NCBI GenBank assembly: GCA_041486185.1
Contig: JBGPKX010000041.1
Coordinates: forward strand, 1 to 22,899
Length of the DNA: 22,899 bases
Reading direction: 5' to 3'
From: QHXW01 sp041486185
GTDB taxonomy: Bacteria > Acidobacteriota > Terriglobia > Bryobacterales > Bryobacteraceae
Part shown: one piece after another, positions 1 to 7,541 of the stretch
Layout: every line of letters starts with the position of its first letter
How positions within the stretch are numbered: the first letter of the stretch is position 1
Made by a program: the position numbers and the translations under genes
Notes under the pieces: generated by a model
What the model was told of the DNA's origin: nothing
Databases searched by the model: none
The model's input: only the letters and a program-made list of their open reading frames with translations

Positions 1-1094
1 AGCACCTGGAAATCGGTGAGACTCGTCACCGGGCGGCCCTCCACGCGCAACTGGCCCTTTAATTCCGTGGCGGGGCTCAGTTCCACGACGATGGTTTCGG
101 CGTCGTTTCCTTGCGCGTCGACGGCCTGGCGCGCGCAATAGGACTTCCCATCTTCGGACCACTGGGCTTGAACGAAATAATCACCGGGGACCAGGCCGTT
201 GAACTGGAAGATTCCTTGAGCATCGGTGTTGAAGTTCTGCATGAACATTCCCTGCGAGTCGTCGCGGGGGATAATCGAGATTCCCGCGCCCTGGATGCCA
301 CGCCCGCTGCCCGCGAGAATCACTCTCCCGCGCAGCCTCACCATGCGTGCCTTCGTTAGCGTCACGTCGATTCCCCGCAGGAGCGAGCCCGGTCGCAACT
401 CGATGGTTGTGGCGCCGGCCGGACCGCTCGTACCGGGATAGTAAGTCGGCGCATAACCTTGCCTGCCAGGGGTGTGCTCTTCAAGTTCCTCGTCGACTTG
501 CGGCTGCGCCCGCAGGTAATATCGCCCCGGAGGCAGACCGAACATACGGTACTCGCCTAGATCGTTTGTGGCCGCATGCCCAAGCTGCTGAAGCTGGCGT
601 TTCCCATCTCCACGCGAGTAGCTGTATCGCAGCAGATTCATTTGAACGTACGGAACCGGGTCGCCGCCTTCGTCCATTACACGGCCGGTGATCACTGCCT
701 GGGGAGTCAACCGCAAAACAACATTGCTCAGGTGCTGGCCCGGGTCGAGCGATAGCGTACCGCCCTGATGCCCGGGACCGCGGGCTCCGTACTGCGTTTG
801 CGCGTAACCGCTCTTCATCGCAGACATCCGGTACTTTCCCGGCTCGATGTCTTGTAAGCTGAACCAGCCACCGGCATTGGTGGCAGTGGTGTAGCGCTCG
901 CTCTGCACTCCGCCTGTTTGGAATGCAAAGATGCTGGCTTTCTTCACTGGTTCGCCCGTCGCGCTGAGGACGCGTCCTTCGATGACGCATGTCTCTTGCG
1001 GCTTTGGGCTGTCCTGCCGTTTCGGCTGGCCGGTTTGCTGCGCGTTCAAGAGGGCTGCGAACAATCCCATCGAAGCCAAACCATTCCAGCGCAT
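1..1094 (-). CDS. Secreted carboxypeptidase-regulatory-like (CarboxypepD_reg) repeat protein, 3' end beyond window
   Basis: The reading frame is open from an ATG at 1094-1092 to the window edge, giving 364 residues with the C terminus missing. The start is supported by a strong GGAAGGA Shine-Dalgarno just upstream. Residues 1-18 form a short hydrophobic signal peptide ending near LLNAQQ. Three beta-sandwich repeats of the carboxypeptidase regulatory-like type follow, at about 36-100, 131-200 and 252-312. Each has the pattern 'GRV...GEPV', then 'D/N-x-x-G-x-(F/Y)', then '(E/P)PGKY'. Such domains are non-enzymatic and found on exported proteins; in acidobacteria they often sit on surface proteins or TonB-dependent receptors. 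The gene follows its paralogue at 1118-2842 with a 23-base gap and is probably co-transcribed. The two proteins align closely, so they look like a tandem duplication. The ligand is unknown. Confidence 0.8.
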   Translation of the reverse strand, partial: MRWNGLASMGLFAALLNAQQTGQPKRQDSPKPQETCVIEGRVLSATGEPVKKASIFAFQTGGVQSERYTTATNAGGWFSLQDIEPGKYRMSAMKSGYAQTQYGARGPGHQGGTLSLDPGQHLSNVVLRLTPQAVITGRVMDEGGDPVPYVQMNLLRYSYSRGDGKRQLQQLGHAATNDLGEYRMFGLPPGRYYLRAQPQVDEELEEHTPGRQGYAPTYYPGTSGPAGATTIELRPGSLLRGIDVTLTKARMVRLRGRVILAGSGRGIQGAGISIIPRDDSQGMFMQNFNTDAQGIFQFNGLVPGDYFVQAQWSEDGKSYCARQAVDAQGNDAETIVVELSPATELKGQLRVEGRPVTSLTDFQV

Positions 1095-1117
1095 GTTCCT
1101 TCCCCCACGATGGCCGC

Positions 1118-2842
1118 TCAGTGAGCGGCGTTCTTCGAGCCAGGGCCGGTCTCCGCCGGAATCAGCTTGAGCTGTGCCGTTTCCTTGCCGCCCTCGCGAA
1201 TCGCCACCGTATAGCCCTGATTTTCGTATGGTTTCAGAAACTCCGGATCCTGATACGCGCCATCTTCGATGTGGCCCCAGGCGAAGAGCGTGTAGTCTCC
1301 CGGGGCAATCCCGGTGATGGTGAAGTGGCCGTATGCATCGGTCATGGCGGTTTTGAAGAGCCGGATCTGCTGGCGATGCGCTGCGTCGCGGACGAGAGCC
1401 ACGGTCGCGCCGGCCGCGGGCTGTTGCTTTGTATTTATAACGGCGCCTTCCACTTGGCCGCCATTCGGGTTGAGCACGATTTCGAGCGAGCCGGCGGCGC
1501 CGTTGGTAAGATTGAGGCCCGTCTCGAGAGCGTCCATATCGCCCATACGGATCGACTTCACGTAGAAGCCCTGCGGCAAGCCCATCACGTGGACCGTGTA
1601 TTGATCGGGTGACACATCCGAAAGCGTGAAGCTATCGTCCTCCTTCAGATTCGTTGCCGAGCGACCCCCAAAGTTTGGGCCATCCGAATCGAGCCAAACT
1701 TGAACAACGGCAAGATTGGCCTCTTCCGGCCCCTCGACGCGCACCTGTCCCTTAATCTCCAGACCGGCAGTCAGCAACAAGGTGACGTTGTCCAAATTGT
1801 TATTGCCCACGTCTACCGGCTGGCGGATTCTGTAACCTTTACCCTCGTCCCACCACTGCGCCATTAGGGTGTAGGCCCCGGGCGCTACCCCGCGAAACTC
1901 GAATGTGCCTTGCTGAGGCTGCACTCGCGTCACCATGTCGGAGAAGAAGCCGCCGAAGAACTGATCTTTGGGCAGCAGCCGCAGCATGGTGTTGCGCGGC
2001 ACCTGTTCACCGAGCGTATTCACTACGCGGCCGCGAATCCGCACTGTTCGCGTCTTCCGAAGCGTGACGTCAATACCGCGAAGCTGTGTGCCGGCCGCCG
2101 GTTCGATGGGCGCGGCGCCCGCCGGATCGTTGGTGCCGGGAAAATACGTGGCCGCGTAGCCTTCCTGCGGCTCGCCGCCTGGCGTACGGTCCTGGGTCAT
2201 CATCTGGTTTGGCTGCCGGTATCTGACGGTGAGATAGTATTTGCCGGGCGCCAGGCCGAAGATACGATATTCACCGAGGTCGTCGGTCATAGCCGTGCCG
2301 GAGGGCATGAGCTGCCGCTTGCCGCGCCGGTACGCGTAACGCATGACCGAGACCTGCGCGCGCTCCACAGGCTCACCCTCTTCGTCTAGGATTCGGCCTG
2401 CAATGACCGCGTGCGGCCTCATGCGAAACAGAACGTCGCGCGCGTGCTGGCCAGGATTGAGCGCGATGGTTTCACGGCCCGCGCCCCGCCCTTCGTATTC
2501 GGCACGTGTAAAACCGTTCCGCTCGGCTGACAGGTTATAGGTGCCGGGCTCAATCTCCTGAAGGACGTATCGGCCGCCCGCATCGGTCACAACGCCGTAG
2601 TTGTGGTTGTCTCTTCAGCCCGCGCTGTACATTTTGACGTGGGCTTTCTTTACCGGCTCACCAGTGAGGGCGTTCAGCACCTGCCCCTCAATAGCACACA
2701 GGTCTTCCGGCTTTGTCGGTTGGGTGCTGGCCGGCGGGGAATTATCCGGTTGCGGCTGGCCTGATGGCGACAAGACCAGGGCCGGTTGCTGTGCGGCCAT
2801 GAGCACCGGCGCTGCGATGAGAGCGAGACGCCATAGTTTCAT
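1118..2842 (-). pseudogene. Carboxypeptidase-regulatory-like protein interrupted by an in-frame TGA
   Basis: An ATG at 2842-2840, with GGGAG upstream, opens a protein with a signal peptide (MKLWRLALIAAPVLMAAQ) and the start of a regulatory-like domain. Codon 76 is TGA (2617-2615). The same frame then stays open for 498 more codons to a TGA at 1120-1118. Read through, the product would be about 574 residues. The alignment with the neighbouring paralogue (1-1094) stays in register across the stop: 'GEPVKK' precedes it and 'DAGG...IEPG' follows it, with the same spacing in both. So this is a point nonsense change and not a frameshift. The downstream piece can begin at a GTG at 2590, but without a visible ribosome binding site or signal peptide. 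Alternatives are a base-call error or readthrough. The remaining domains match the paralogue, including 'PGQHARDVLFRMRP' and 'LRGIDVTLRKTRTVRIRGRV'. Confidence 0.75.
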
Positions 2843-2890
2843 ACGCGGCTCCCAGGATCGAGTATATGACGTACGGAGGCGCTTGCAGGT

Positions 2891-3898
2891 TTACCGCAAC
2901 CACTCATCGAGGTGCTGGCGCACGAAATCGTCGTCATTCAGATGAGGATAGGCGGCGTAGACCCGGTCGATTTCTTCCATCTGGCCGGGCGAGAGGTCTT
3001 CGGCGGGATTCAGGCACCAGCGGCCGGCGAGCAGTCCCTGCCGCCGCAACACTTCGTGGATGCCGGCGATACAACCGTAGAACTGGTTGGCGGCATCGAA
3101 AAACGCGGCGTTCGCGTCGGTTATTTCGGCGGCCAGCGTCAGCCAGCCGGGCCACTCGGGCTCCCGGTGGATGCGCGCGAGCATTTCCACCACGCGTTGC
3201 GCCCACACCGCCCAATGACCCAGCAGGCCGCCGGCGATGCGCACGGTCTGGTTGCCGAATTTGAACGGCGTGAGCAGGTCAACCACGATGCTGTCGTCGT
3301 TGCCAGTGTATAGCGCGATATCGTTCGCGCGGCCGGATTCCGCGAGCGCGCGCACCACATCCAGCGTTTGGTAGCGATTAAAGGGCGCCATCTTGATGGC
3401 CACCACGTTTTCGATCTCGACGAACTTGCGCCAGAATTCGTACGGCAGCACGCGCCCGCCGACGGCAGGTTGCAGATAGAAACCAAAGAGCGGGATCACG
3501 GAGGCCACGGCGCTCGCATGCACAATCAGCTCGGCCACGCTGGCGTTACGAAGTGCACTCAGGCTCAGCAGACCGGTGTGATAGCCGCACTGCGCGGCAA
3601 ACTCGGCTTCCTTCACCGCTTGCGGCGTGGGTCCGACGATGCCAGCCACACGGATGGCATCGGTCTTCCGCAGCTCTTCCATCGCCAGCGCCAGCACGGG
3701 CTCGTAGAGGCCCACGTGCGGATCGCGTATCTCAAACTGAGTGGTGTGGACGCCCACCGCAACGCCGCCCGCACCGGCGGCCAGATAGTAGCGCGTGAGG
3801 GCGCGTTGACGCCGCTCGTCCAGCTTGCGATTCGCGTCGAGGGCGAGCGGATGCGCGGGAATCGCCACCCCGCGCCGGAGTTTTTCGCGCCACGTCAT
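2891..3898 (-). CDS. Dihydrodipicolinate synthase (DapA/NAL) family aldolase
   Basis: This 335-residue protein is a class I TIM-barrel aldolase/lyase of the DHDPS/N-acetylneuraminate lyase family. The Schiff-base lysine is K169 in 'VVAIKMAP'. The upstream tyrosine is Y141 in 'FGFYLQP', and the early substrate-binding turn is 'GAGGVAVGVHTTQFE' with T52 and T53. The family normally joins or splits pyruvate or another 2-oxo acid and an aldehyde through an enzyme-bound imine. The 'YLQP' sequence and the 'HTTQ' loop differ from true lysine-pathway DHDPS, so a sugar-acid lyase role is more likely than DapA. The protein is somewhat longer than the usual 290-300 residues. Its ATG directly follows the stop of the epimerase gene (TGAATG), which implies translational coupling. 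It lies in an operon with a dehydrogenase/epimerase and not with lysine genes. The exact substrate cannot be told from sequence. Confidence 0.88.
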   Translation of the reverse strand: MTWREKLRRGVAIPAHPLALDANRKLDERRQRALTRYYLAAGAGGVAVGVHTTQFEIRDPHVGLYEPVLALAMEELRKTDAIRVAGIVGPTPQAVKEAEFAAQCGYHTGLLSLSALRNASVAELIVHASAVASVIPLFGFYLQPAVGGRVLPYEFWRKFVEIENVVAIKMAPFNRYQTLDVVRALAESGRANDIALYTGNDDSIVVDLLTPFKFGNQTVRIAGGLLGHWAVWAQRVVEMLARIHREPEWPGWLTLAAEITDANAAFFDAANQFYGCIAGIHEVLRRQGLLAGRWCLNPAEDLSPGQMEEIDRVYAAYPHLNDDDFVRQHLDEWLR

Positions 3899-4918
3899 TC
3901 AGAAGCGGCCGTCCCGTGTTTCGAAGTGTGTCGGCTTGGCGAGCGTCGTGCCGCCCATCCCGATCCACTGCGCCACCCACTCGATCATCTGCTCGACGGT
4001 CACCGATGGGTAGCCGAAGAGCTTGTGGCAGCGCGCCGCGTTGCTGAGGAGCGCGGTTTCGGACTCCGTGCCGTGCACGACCGGCTCGACGCCGAAGCGT
4101 TCGCCAAACCGGCGTGCGATCCATCGGACGGCAACCGTTTCCGGCCCGGTGACATTTAGCACCGACGGCGGCGACTGGCACAGCGCAAACGAGCGCAGCG
4201 CGATGGAGTTGGCATCGCCCTGCCAGATCACGTTGACGTGACCCATGGTTACGTCGACCGGTCGCCGTTCGAAAACCCTCTGGCCGATATCCAGCAGCAC
4301 GCCGTAGCGCAGGTCGATGGCATAGTTCAGGCGCAGGAAGATCAGAGGCGTGTGATTGCGTTGCGAGAAATATTCGAAGATCCGCTCGCGGCCTAGCGCC
4401 GATTGCGCGTATTCGCCAACGGGGCCGGCGGGCATGTCTTCGCTTGCGCCACCTTGCACCACCGGGACCAGCGGATAGATATTGCCGGTCGAGAAAGCCA
4501 CGATGCGCGACGCGGCGTAACGGTCGGCCACCAGCGCGGGCAACAACGTGTTCATGGCCCAGGTGAGGTATTCGGCGCCGGTCGATCCGAACTTACGCGC
4601 GGCCATGTAGAGTACATTGGGCGCATCCGGCAGCGTGGCCATGACGCCGGGCGCGAGCAGGTCGGCGCTCACGGTTTCGATGCCCGCTGCTTCCAACTCC
4701 TGCCGCACGCGGGGATCGGAAAAACGGGCGACGCCGATGACACGTTTCGGCAGCTTGGCGCGCTCGCAAGCCCGTCGCGCCCGCTTGGCCAGGCTCGGTC
4801 CCATTTTGCCGGCGACTCCCAGGATGAGCAGGTCGCCCTCCATCTCCGCCATGGCGCGTGCATCGGCCTGCGAAGGCTCCGCGAGGACGTCCTCCAACTG
4901 CTGTTCGTTCGCGATCAT
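3899..4918 (-). CDS. NAD-dependent epimerase/dehydratase (extended SDR) family protein
   Basis: This 339-residue cytoplasmic protein has a Rossmann nucleotide-binding loop (LGVAGKMGPSLA, residues 33-44, GxxGxxG) near the N terminus. It also has a likely adenine-contact Asp (D86) and an SDR-type 'FSTGNIYPL' strand (142-150). The catalytic-site equivalent is 'GEYAQSALGRE': Tyr170 is present, but the lysine of the usual YxxxK motif is replaced by Ala174. It may therefore use another residue or be a non-canonical oxidoreductase. The C-terminal half carries the substrate-domain signature 'LNVTGPETVAVRWIARRFGERFG'. Its start ATG overlaps the stop of the upstream adenosine-specific kinase gene (TGATG), and its stop abuts the aldolase start. 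The three are therefore translated as one coupled unit. A sugar or sugar-acid oxidation step before the aldolase is a reasonable inference. Confidence 0.85.
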   Translation of the reverse strand: MIANEQQLEDVLAEPSQADARAMAEMEGDLLILGVAGKMGPSLAKRARRACERAKLPKRVIGVARFSDPRVRQELEAAGIETVSADLLAPGVMATLPDAPNVLYMAARKFGSTGAEYLTWAMNTLLPALVADRYAASRIVAFSTGNIYPLVPVVQGGASEDMPAGPVGEYAQSALGRERIFEYFSQRNHTPLIFLRLNYAIDLRYGVLLDIGQRVFERRPVDVTMGHVNVIWQGDANSIALRSFALCQSPPSVLNVTGPETVAVRWIARRFGERFGVEPVVHGTESETALLSNAARCHKLFGYPSVTVEQMIEWVAQWIGMGGTTLAKPTHFETRDGRF

Positions 4919-5400
4919 CAGCGCTTGTACCCGATTTTGCGCAGAAAATCGCGGCGTTTGGCAGCGTCACCGGCAGTTTCCACGCCCTTGGGTGAGGCAC
5001 CGTCGATCACGCCCAGTACGCCGCGGCCCTGCTCGTTCTCCGCCACAATCACCGTGACCGGATTGGCCGTGGCGCAGAAAATGGAACAGACTTCCGGAAC
5101 CTCCTGGATCCGCCCAAGCACGTTAATCGGATAGCCGTCACGCATGGCGATCACGAAGATGTGGCCTGCACCCACAGCCGTGGCGTTACGCGCGGCCAGA
5201 GACTTGAGCGCTTCGTCGTTGCCATCCACGCGCGTGAGACACGGTCCGGATGCTTCGTTGAACGCCACGCCGAATTTCATCTGCGGCACGGTGTTTACCA
5301 GCGCTTCATAGAGGTCTTCCACGCTCTTGATGAAGTGCGTCTGGCCAAGAATAATATTTCCGCCCTCGGGAATTTCAAGCGTTACGGATTTCAGGTCCAT
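4918..5400 (-). CDS. Adenosine-specific kinase family protein (PF04008, formerly DUF355)
   Basis: This 160-residue single-domain protein matches the family in length. I recognise it by 'NIILGQTHFIKSVEDLYEAL' near the N terminus, 'FGVAFNEASGPCLTR' (about 43-57), 'GAGHIFVIAMRDGYPINVL' (about 77-95), 'VCSIFCATANPVTVIVAE' and the conserved 'RGVLGVIDG'. The family is known mainly from archaea and thermophiles. A structure-based assignment links it to adenosine binding or kinase activity, but the physiological reaction is poorly established. It is the first gene of the minus-strand operon and is coupled to the epimerase by a TGATG overlap. No Shine-Dalgarno precedes the ATG. An AT-rich TATTCT hexamer lies at 5417-5412, 11 bases before the start, so a nearly leaderless transcript is possible. 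The -35 region is not recognisable. Confidence 0.85.
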   Translation of the reverse strand: MDLKSVTLEIPEGGNIILGQTHFIKSVEDLYEALVNTVPQMKFGVAFNEASGPCLTRVDGNDEALKSLAARNATAVGAGHIFVIAMRDGYPINVLGRIQEVPEVCSIFCATANPVTVIVAENEQGRGVLGVIDGASPKGVETAGDAAKRRDFLRKIGYKR

Positions 5401-5632
5401 GAGAACTATTTAGAATACAACGTGCGACGATGAAAATATGGCATCCTCGCTGCCGCCATTCGGAGCGTGCCGGCGTGGGGATTGACTGCCGTGATCGTGA
5501 CCGCCGTTCTTCAGCGTCCCGCCCCGGGCATCGAATGGCGTGGAGTCGCAGGCACGATTGTCGCGCCGATCATAACGTTGGTTTCCGGGTGGCTGCCCGC
5601 ATATCGCCGCTTGGTACGGCAGACGTCCTACT
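5401..5632. other. Intergenic region upstream of the five-gene minus-strand operon
   Basis: This 232-base gap separates the operon start (ATG ending at 5400) from the stop of the upstream secreted protein (5633). It should hold the operon promoter. Only a weak -10-like TATTCT (5417-5412, minus strand) is visible, with no convincing -35. No hairpin followed by a T tract was seen after the upstream gene. A hydrophobic plus-strand frame crosses this gap but is not convincing as a gene. Confidence 0.4.
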
Positions 5633-6736
5633 TTACCGCCTGGATGCAACCATCTCGTTTGCACTGCGTAGCCCGTTCAGCGCCTCTTTCACTGCAAGAA
5701 AACAAGCATCCCGCACACGATCATCGGAAGTATCGATTTCCACCCTGAACTCCAGATCCAGAGCAGGGAAGTTCTCGCGATAGATGGTTTCGGGAGCCAC
5801 AGACTTTCCAAACAGCGCCTGTACCGGCACGGCATGGTCTTCCGGACTCTTGCTGAGAGGATGGGCAATGCCCGGACGGAATATCCCGATTCCAACCCCG
5901 TCGAGTTTGGTTCCCCGTGGCCAGTTGGCCGCGTTGCCGACGCCGACACCAAACTGGAAGATCTTTTCCGCTGACGGGCCACCCAAATCATCGAGCCTTT
6001 TATTCTTGAGATGATCGAGATAGCCGGACGCGACCGTATCCTTCAGCACGCCAGCCAACCGCTCTCCCAGTTCGTGGCCGGCGGCCAGACACCGTGACGC
6101 CAGCCATTCATCGAAGATCGGATGGCCCTCCTTCATCTGCTCTTCCCATTTCGTCCAATCCGCGACGAGACGCTGCCGCCCCTCTTCTGTCGGCGGTGGC
6201 GGCTGATCGTAATAGAATTTCCAACCATAGCTGTGTCGCGTGAGTGAAACCAACGCATCTTCACAGCTCTGGCTTACCGGCAGCAAGGGATGGTTGAGAC
6301 ATCGAATCAGCGGACGAATAGCGCCTGGATCGTCGATCAGTCGACCGGCAGCGAGCTCCGCAACCGCCTTCGCGACGTTCAAGTTCACGCCCAGCCGGTC
6401 CATCATCTTGCGGGCAAGCTGCGGGCTCTCTGGCGAGAGATTTCCATGGGGATCTCGCGTAAGCGCGTTCTGAAAATCCTCCGCTGTGAATTCTGGTTCC
6501 GGCGTAAGGGACTGCAATAACTGATTCACACAGGTCCTTCGCGCCTCCGGCGACTCTGATCGCACGGTCTGGAAGAACCGCGCCGGGTCAGCCTTCAGTC
6601 GGGCGACACACTCCAAAGCGAGGGCGGGTCCGTTGAAGCTATTGCCGTAGGAGTTTGGCTGGCGGATGGGCTGTTCAGCGGTCAGGCAAGAGCAAAACGT
6701 GGCGGCAAGGAGCAGGGCCGTTCCGGCTCGTTCCAT
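5633..6736 (-). CDS. Secreted protein of unknown function
   Basis: I do not recognise the family. The 367-residue product starts with a signal peptide (MERAGTALLLAATFCSCLTAEQ). The 'FCSC' cysteines might be read as a lipoprotein site but do not fit a good lipobox. The first half (about 30-170) is helical and contains short repeats of the type 'ARKMMDRLGVNLNVAKAVAELAAG' and 'AIRPLIRCLNHPLLPVSQSCEDALVSL', resembling degenerate HEAT-like helices. A tryptophan/lysine-rich stretch follows ('RLVADWTKWEEQMKEG'). The C-terminal part is glycine-rich ('FGVGVGNAANWPRG') and then alpha/beta. The start is supported by a possible promoter only a few bases upstream, with no clear ribosome binding site. The gene stands alone, divergent from the receiver-domain gene. 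Codon usage looks native. Confidence 0.7.
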   Translation of the reverse strand: MERAGTALLLAATFCSCLTAEQPIRQPNSYGNSFNGPALALECVARLKADPARFFQTVRSESPEARRTCVNQLLQSLTPEPEFTAEDFQNALTRDPHGNLSPESPQLARKMMDRLGVNLNVAKAVAELAAGRLIDDPGAIRPLIRCLNHPLLPVSQSCEDALVSLTRHSYGWKFYYDQPPPPTEEGRQRLVADWTKWEEQMKEGHPIFDEWLASRCLAAGHELGERLAGVLKDTVASGYLDHLKNKRLDDLGGPSAEKIFQFGVGVGNAANWPRGTKLDGVGIGIFRPGIAHPLSKSPEDHAVPVQALFGKSVAPETIYRENFPALDLEFRVEIDTSDDRVRDACFLAVKEALNGLRSANEMVASRR

Positions 6737-6743
6737 ACCAAAA

Positions 6744-6772
6744 ATACTAGCTCACGTCGCCGCCGGTCACAA
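6744..6772 (-). promoter_or_regulatory. Possible sigma-70-type promoter of the 5633-6736 gene
   Basis: On the minus strand TTGTGA (6772-6767) and TAGTAT (6749-6744) are separated by exactly 17 bases. Each hexamer matches the consensus at four of six positions. The -10 ends seven bases before the ATG at 6736, so the transcript would be nearly leaderless. This fits the missing Shine-Dalgarno. Half-matching hexamers can occur by chance. Confidence 0.35.
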
Positions 6773-6986
6773 AACCGCGGTTGCGCGCTCAGCGATTCAA
6801 TTTCAGACGCAACTGTATGAAACTAAGGATTTTAGCTGTTCACCCGCAGAGATCCGACTTCCCGGCCTTCTGGTCGGCCATGCAACCCGCATAGGCGAAG
6901 GAAAGACGAATATGGCCTGATGCCCAACGACATCATTGTTTCCGTTTCCTCAGCCCGCTACTCTGAGCTGAGGCACCGGGGAGTTG

Positions 6987-7397
6987 ATGGATAATCCGAC
7001 TTTTGATCGAGAAGTGGTTGTGCTGCTGGCTGAGGATGATCCCATCGTGCGCGCCATGTTGGAGAAGCTCTTGAAGCAGGGCGGCTACGAATTGATCGTC
7101 GCCGCCGATGGCCAGGACGCGCTCCAGAAATCTGCCGAGCACAAGGGGAGAGTGGACTTACTTGTGTGCAATGTTCAGATGCCCGGCATGACTGGAACTG
7201 ATTTGGCGAGAGAGCTAAGGCGCTCCCGTCCCGACTTGATCGTGATGCTAACCGCCTCCTATCCTCAAGGTTTGCTCGTCCTCGACACGGGCTGGCAGTT
7301 TATACAGAAGCCGTTTTTGCCCAAAGTGCTAATAGACAAAATCGTCGAGGTCATAAAAAAGCCGAAATCGCCGAACACAGCTCCGAGTGAGGCGTAA
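6987..7397 (+). CDS. Single-domain response regulator receiver with Asn at the phosphorylation site
   Basis: This is a stand-alone CheY-like receiver of about 136 residues with no output domain. Counting from the alternative TTG at 6984, the acidic pocket is E17-D18-D19 ('LLAEDDPIVR'). The switch threonine is T90 ('VMLTAS') and the conserved lysine is K109 ('FIQKPF'). The phospho-acceptor position in the usual D-V-x-M-P-G-M motif is Asn63 ('VCNVQMPGM', codon AAT). The fold should be intact, but aspartyl phosphorylation is not expected. The domain may act as a constitutive or ligand-controlled adaptor. The ATG at 6987 is preferred because GGGGAG lies at 6978-6983, although the spacing is short; TTG at 6984 would be too close. 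No histidine kinase lies nearby. The gene is convergent with the TonB-dependent receptor. Confidence 0.88.
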   Translation: MDNPTFDREVVVLLAEDDPIVRAMLEKLLKQGGYELIVAADGQDALQKSAEHKGRVDLLVCNVQMPGMTGTDLARELRRSRPDLIVMLTASYPQGLLVLDTGWQFIQKPFLPKVLIDKIVEVIKKPKSPNTAPSEA

Positions 7398-7541
7398 GCG
7401 GCTTCAGCCCGCGCGGGACCTGAGGTCCATCCATCCGCGCTCGTGGTCACCCGATACCCCAGCGTATGGCTGCCCGCGTGCTCGGCTAGGAGGGAGATTC
7501 TGAACACCTCGGCGTTCAGGAGCGATCTACCGCCCGGTCTC
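7398..7541. other. Convergent intergenic region with small hairpins
   Basis: The receiver gene and the TonB-dependent receptor gene end toward each other here. The overlapping palindromes CCCGCGCGGG (7408-7417) and GGACCTGAGGTCC (7416-7428) are present. So is a CTGAAC / GTTCAG stem (7500-7505 with 7514-7519, loop of 8). None is followed by a T tract, so they are weak terminator candidates only. Confidence 0.3.

Noticed and set aside
481..990. Long alternative minus-strand frame over the first carboxypeptidase-regulatory-like gene
   Set aside because: It is an Arg-rich out-of-frame shadow. The true frame is continuous from 1094 to the edge and aligns with the paralogue.
2600..2620. Selenocysteine at the in-frame TGA
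   Set aside because: The paralogue has Val at the aligned position, the protein is not of a redox type, and no selenocysteine hairpin was recognised after the TGA.
5467..5748. Hydrophobic plus-strand frame that could be a small membrane protein
   Set aside because: It has only a GTG start with no ribosome binding site. Its second half is antisense to the secreted-protein gene, and no family resemblance is seen.
7400..7428. GC-rich palindromes as an intrinsic terminator for the receiver gene
   Set aside because: No T tract follows either palindrome. They are kept only as a note on the intergenic region.
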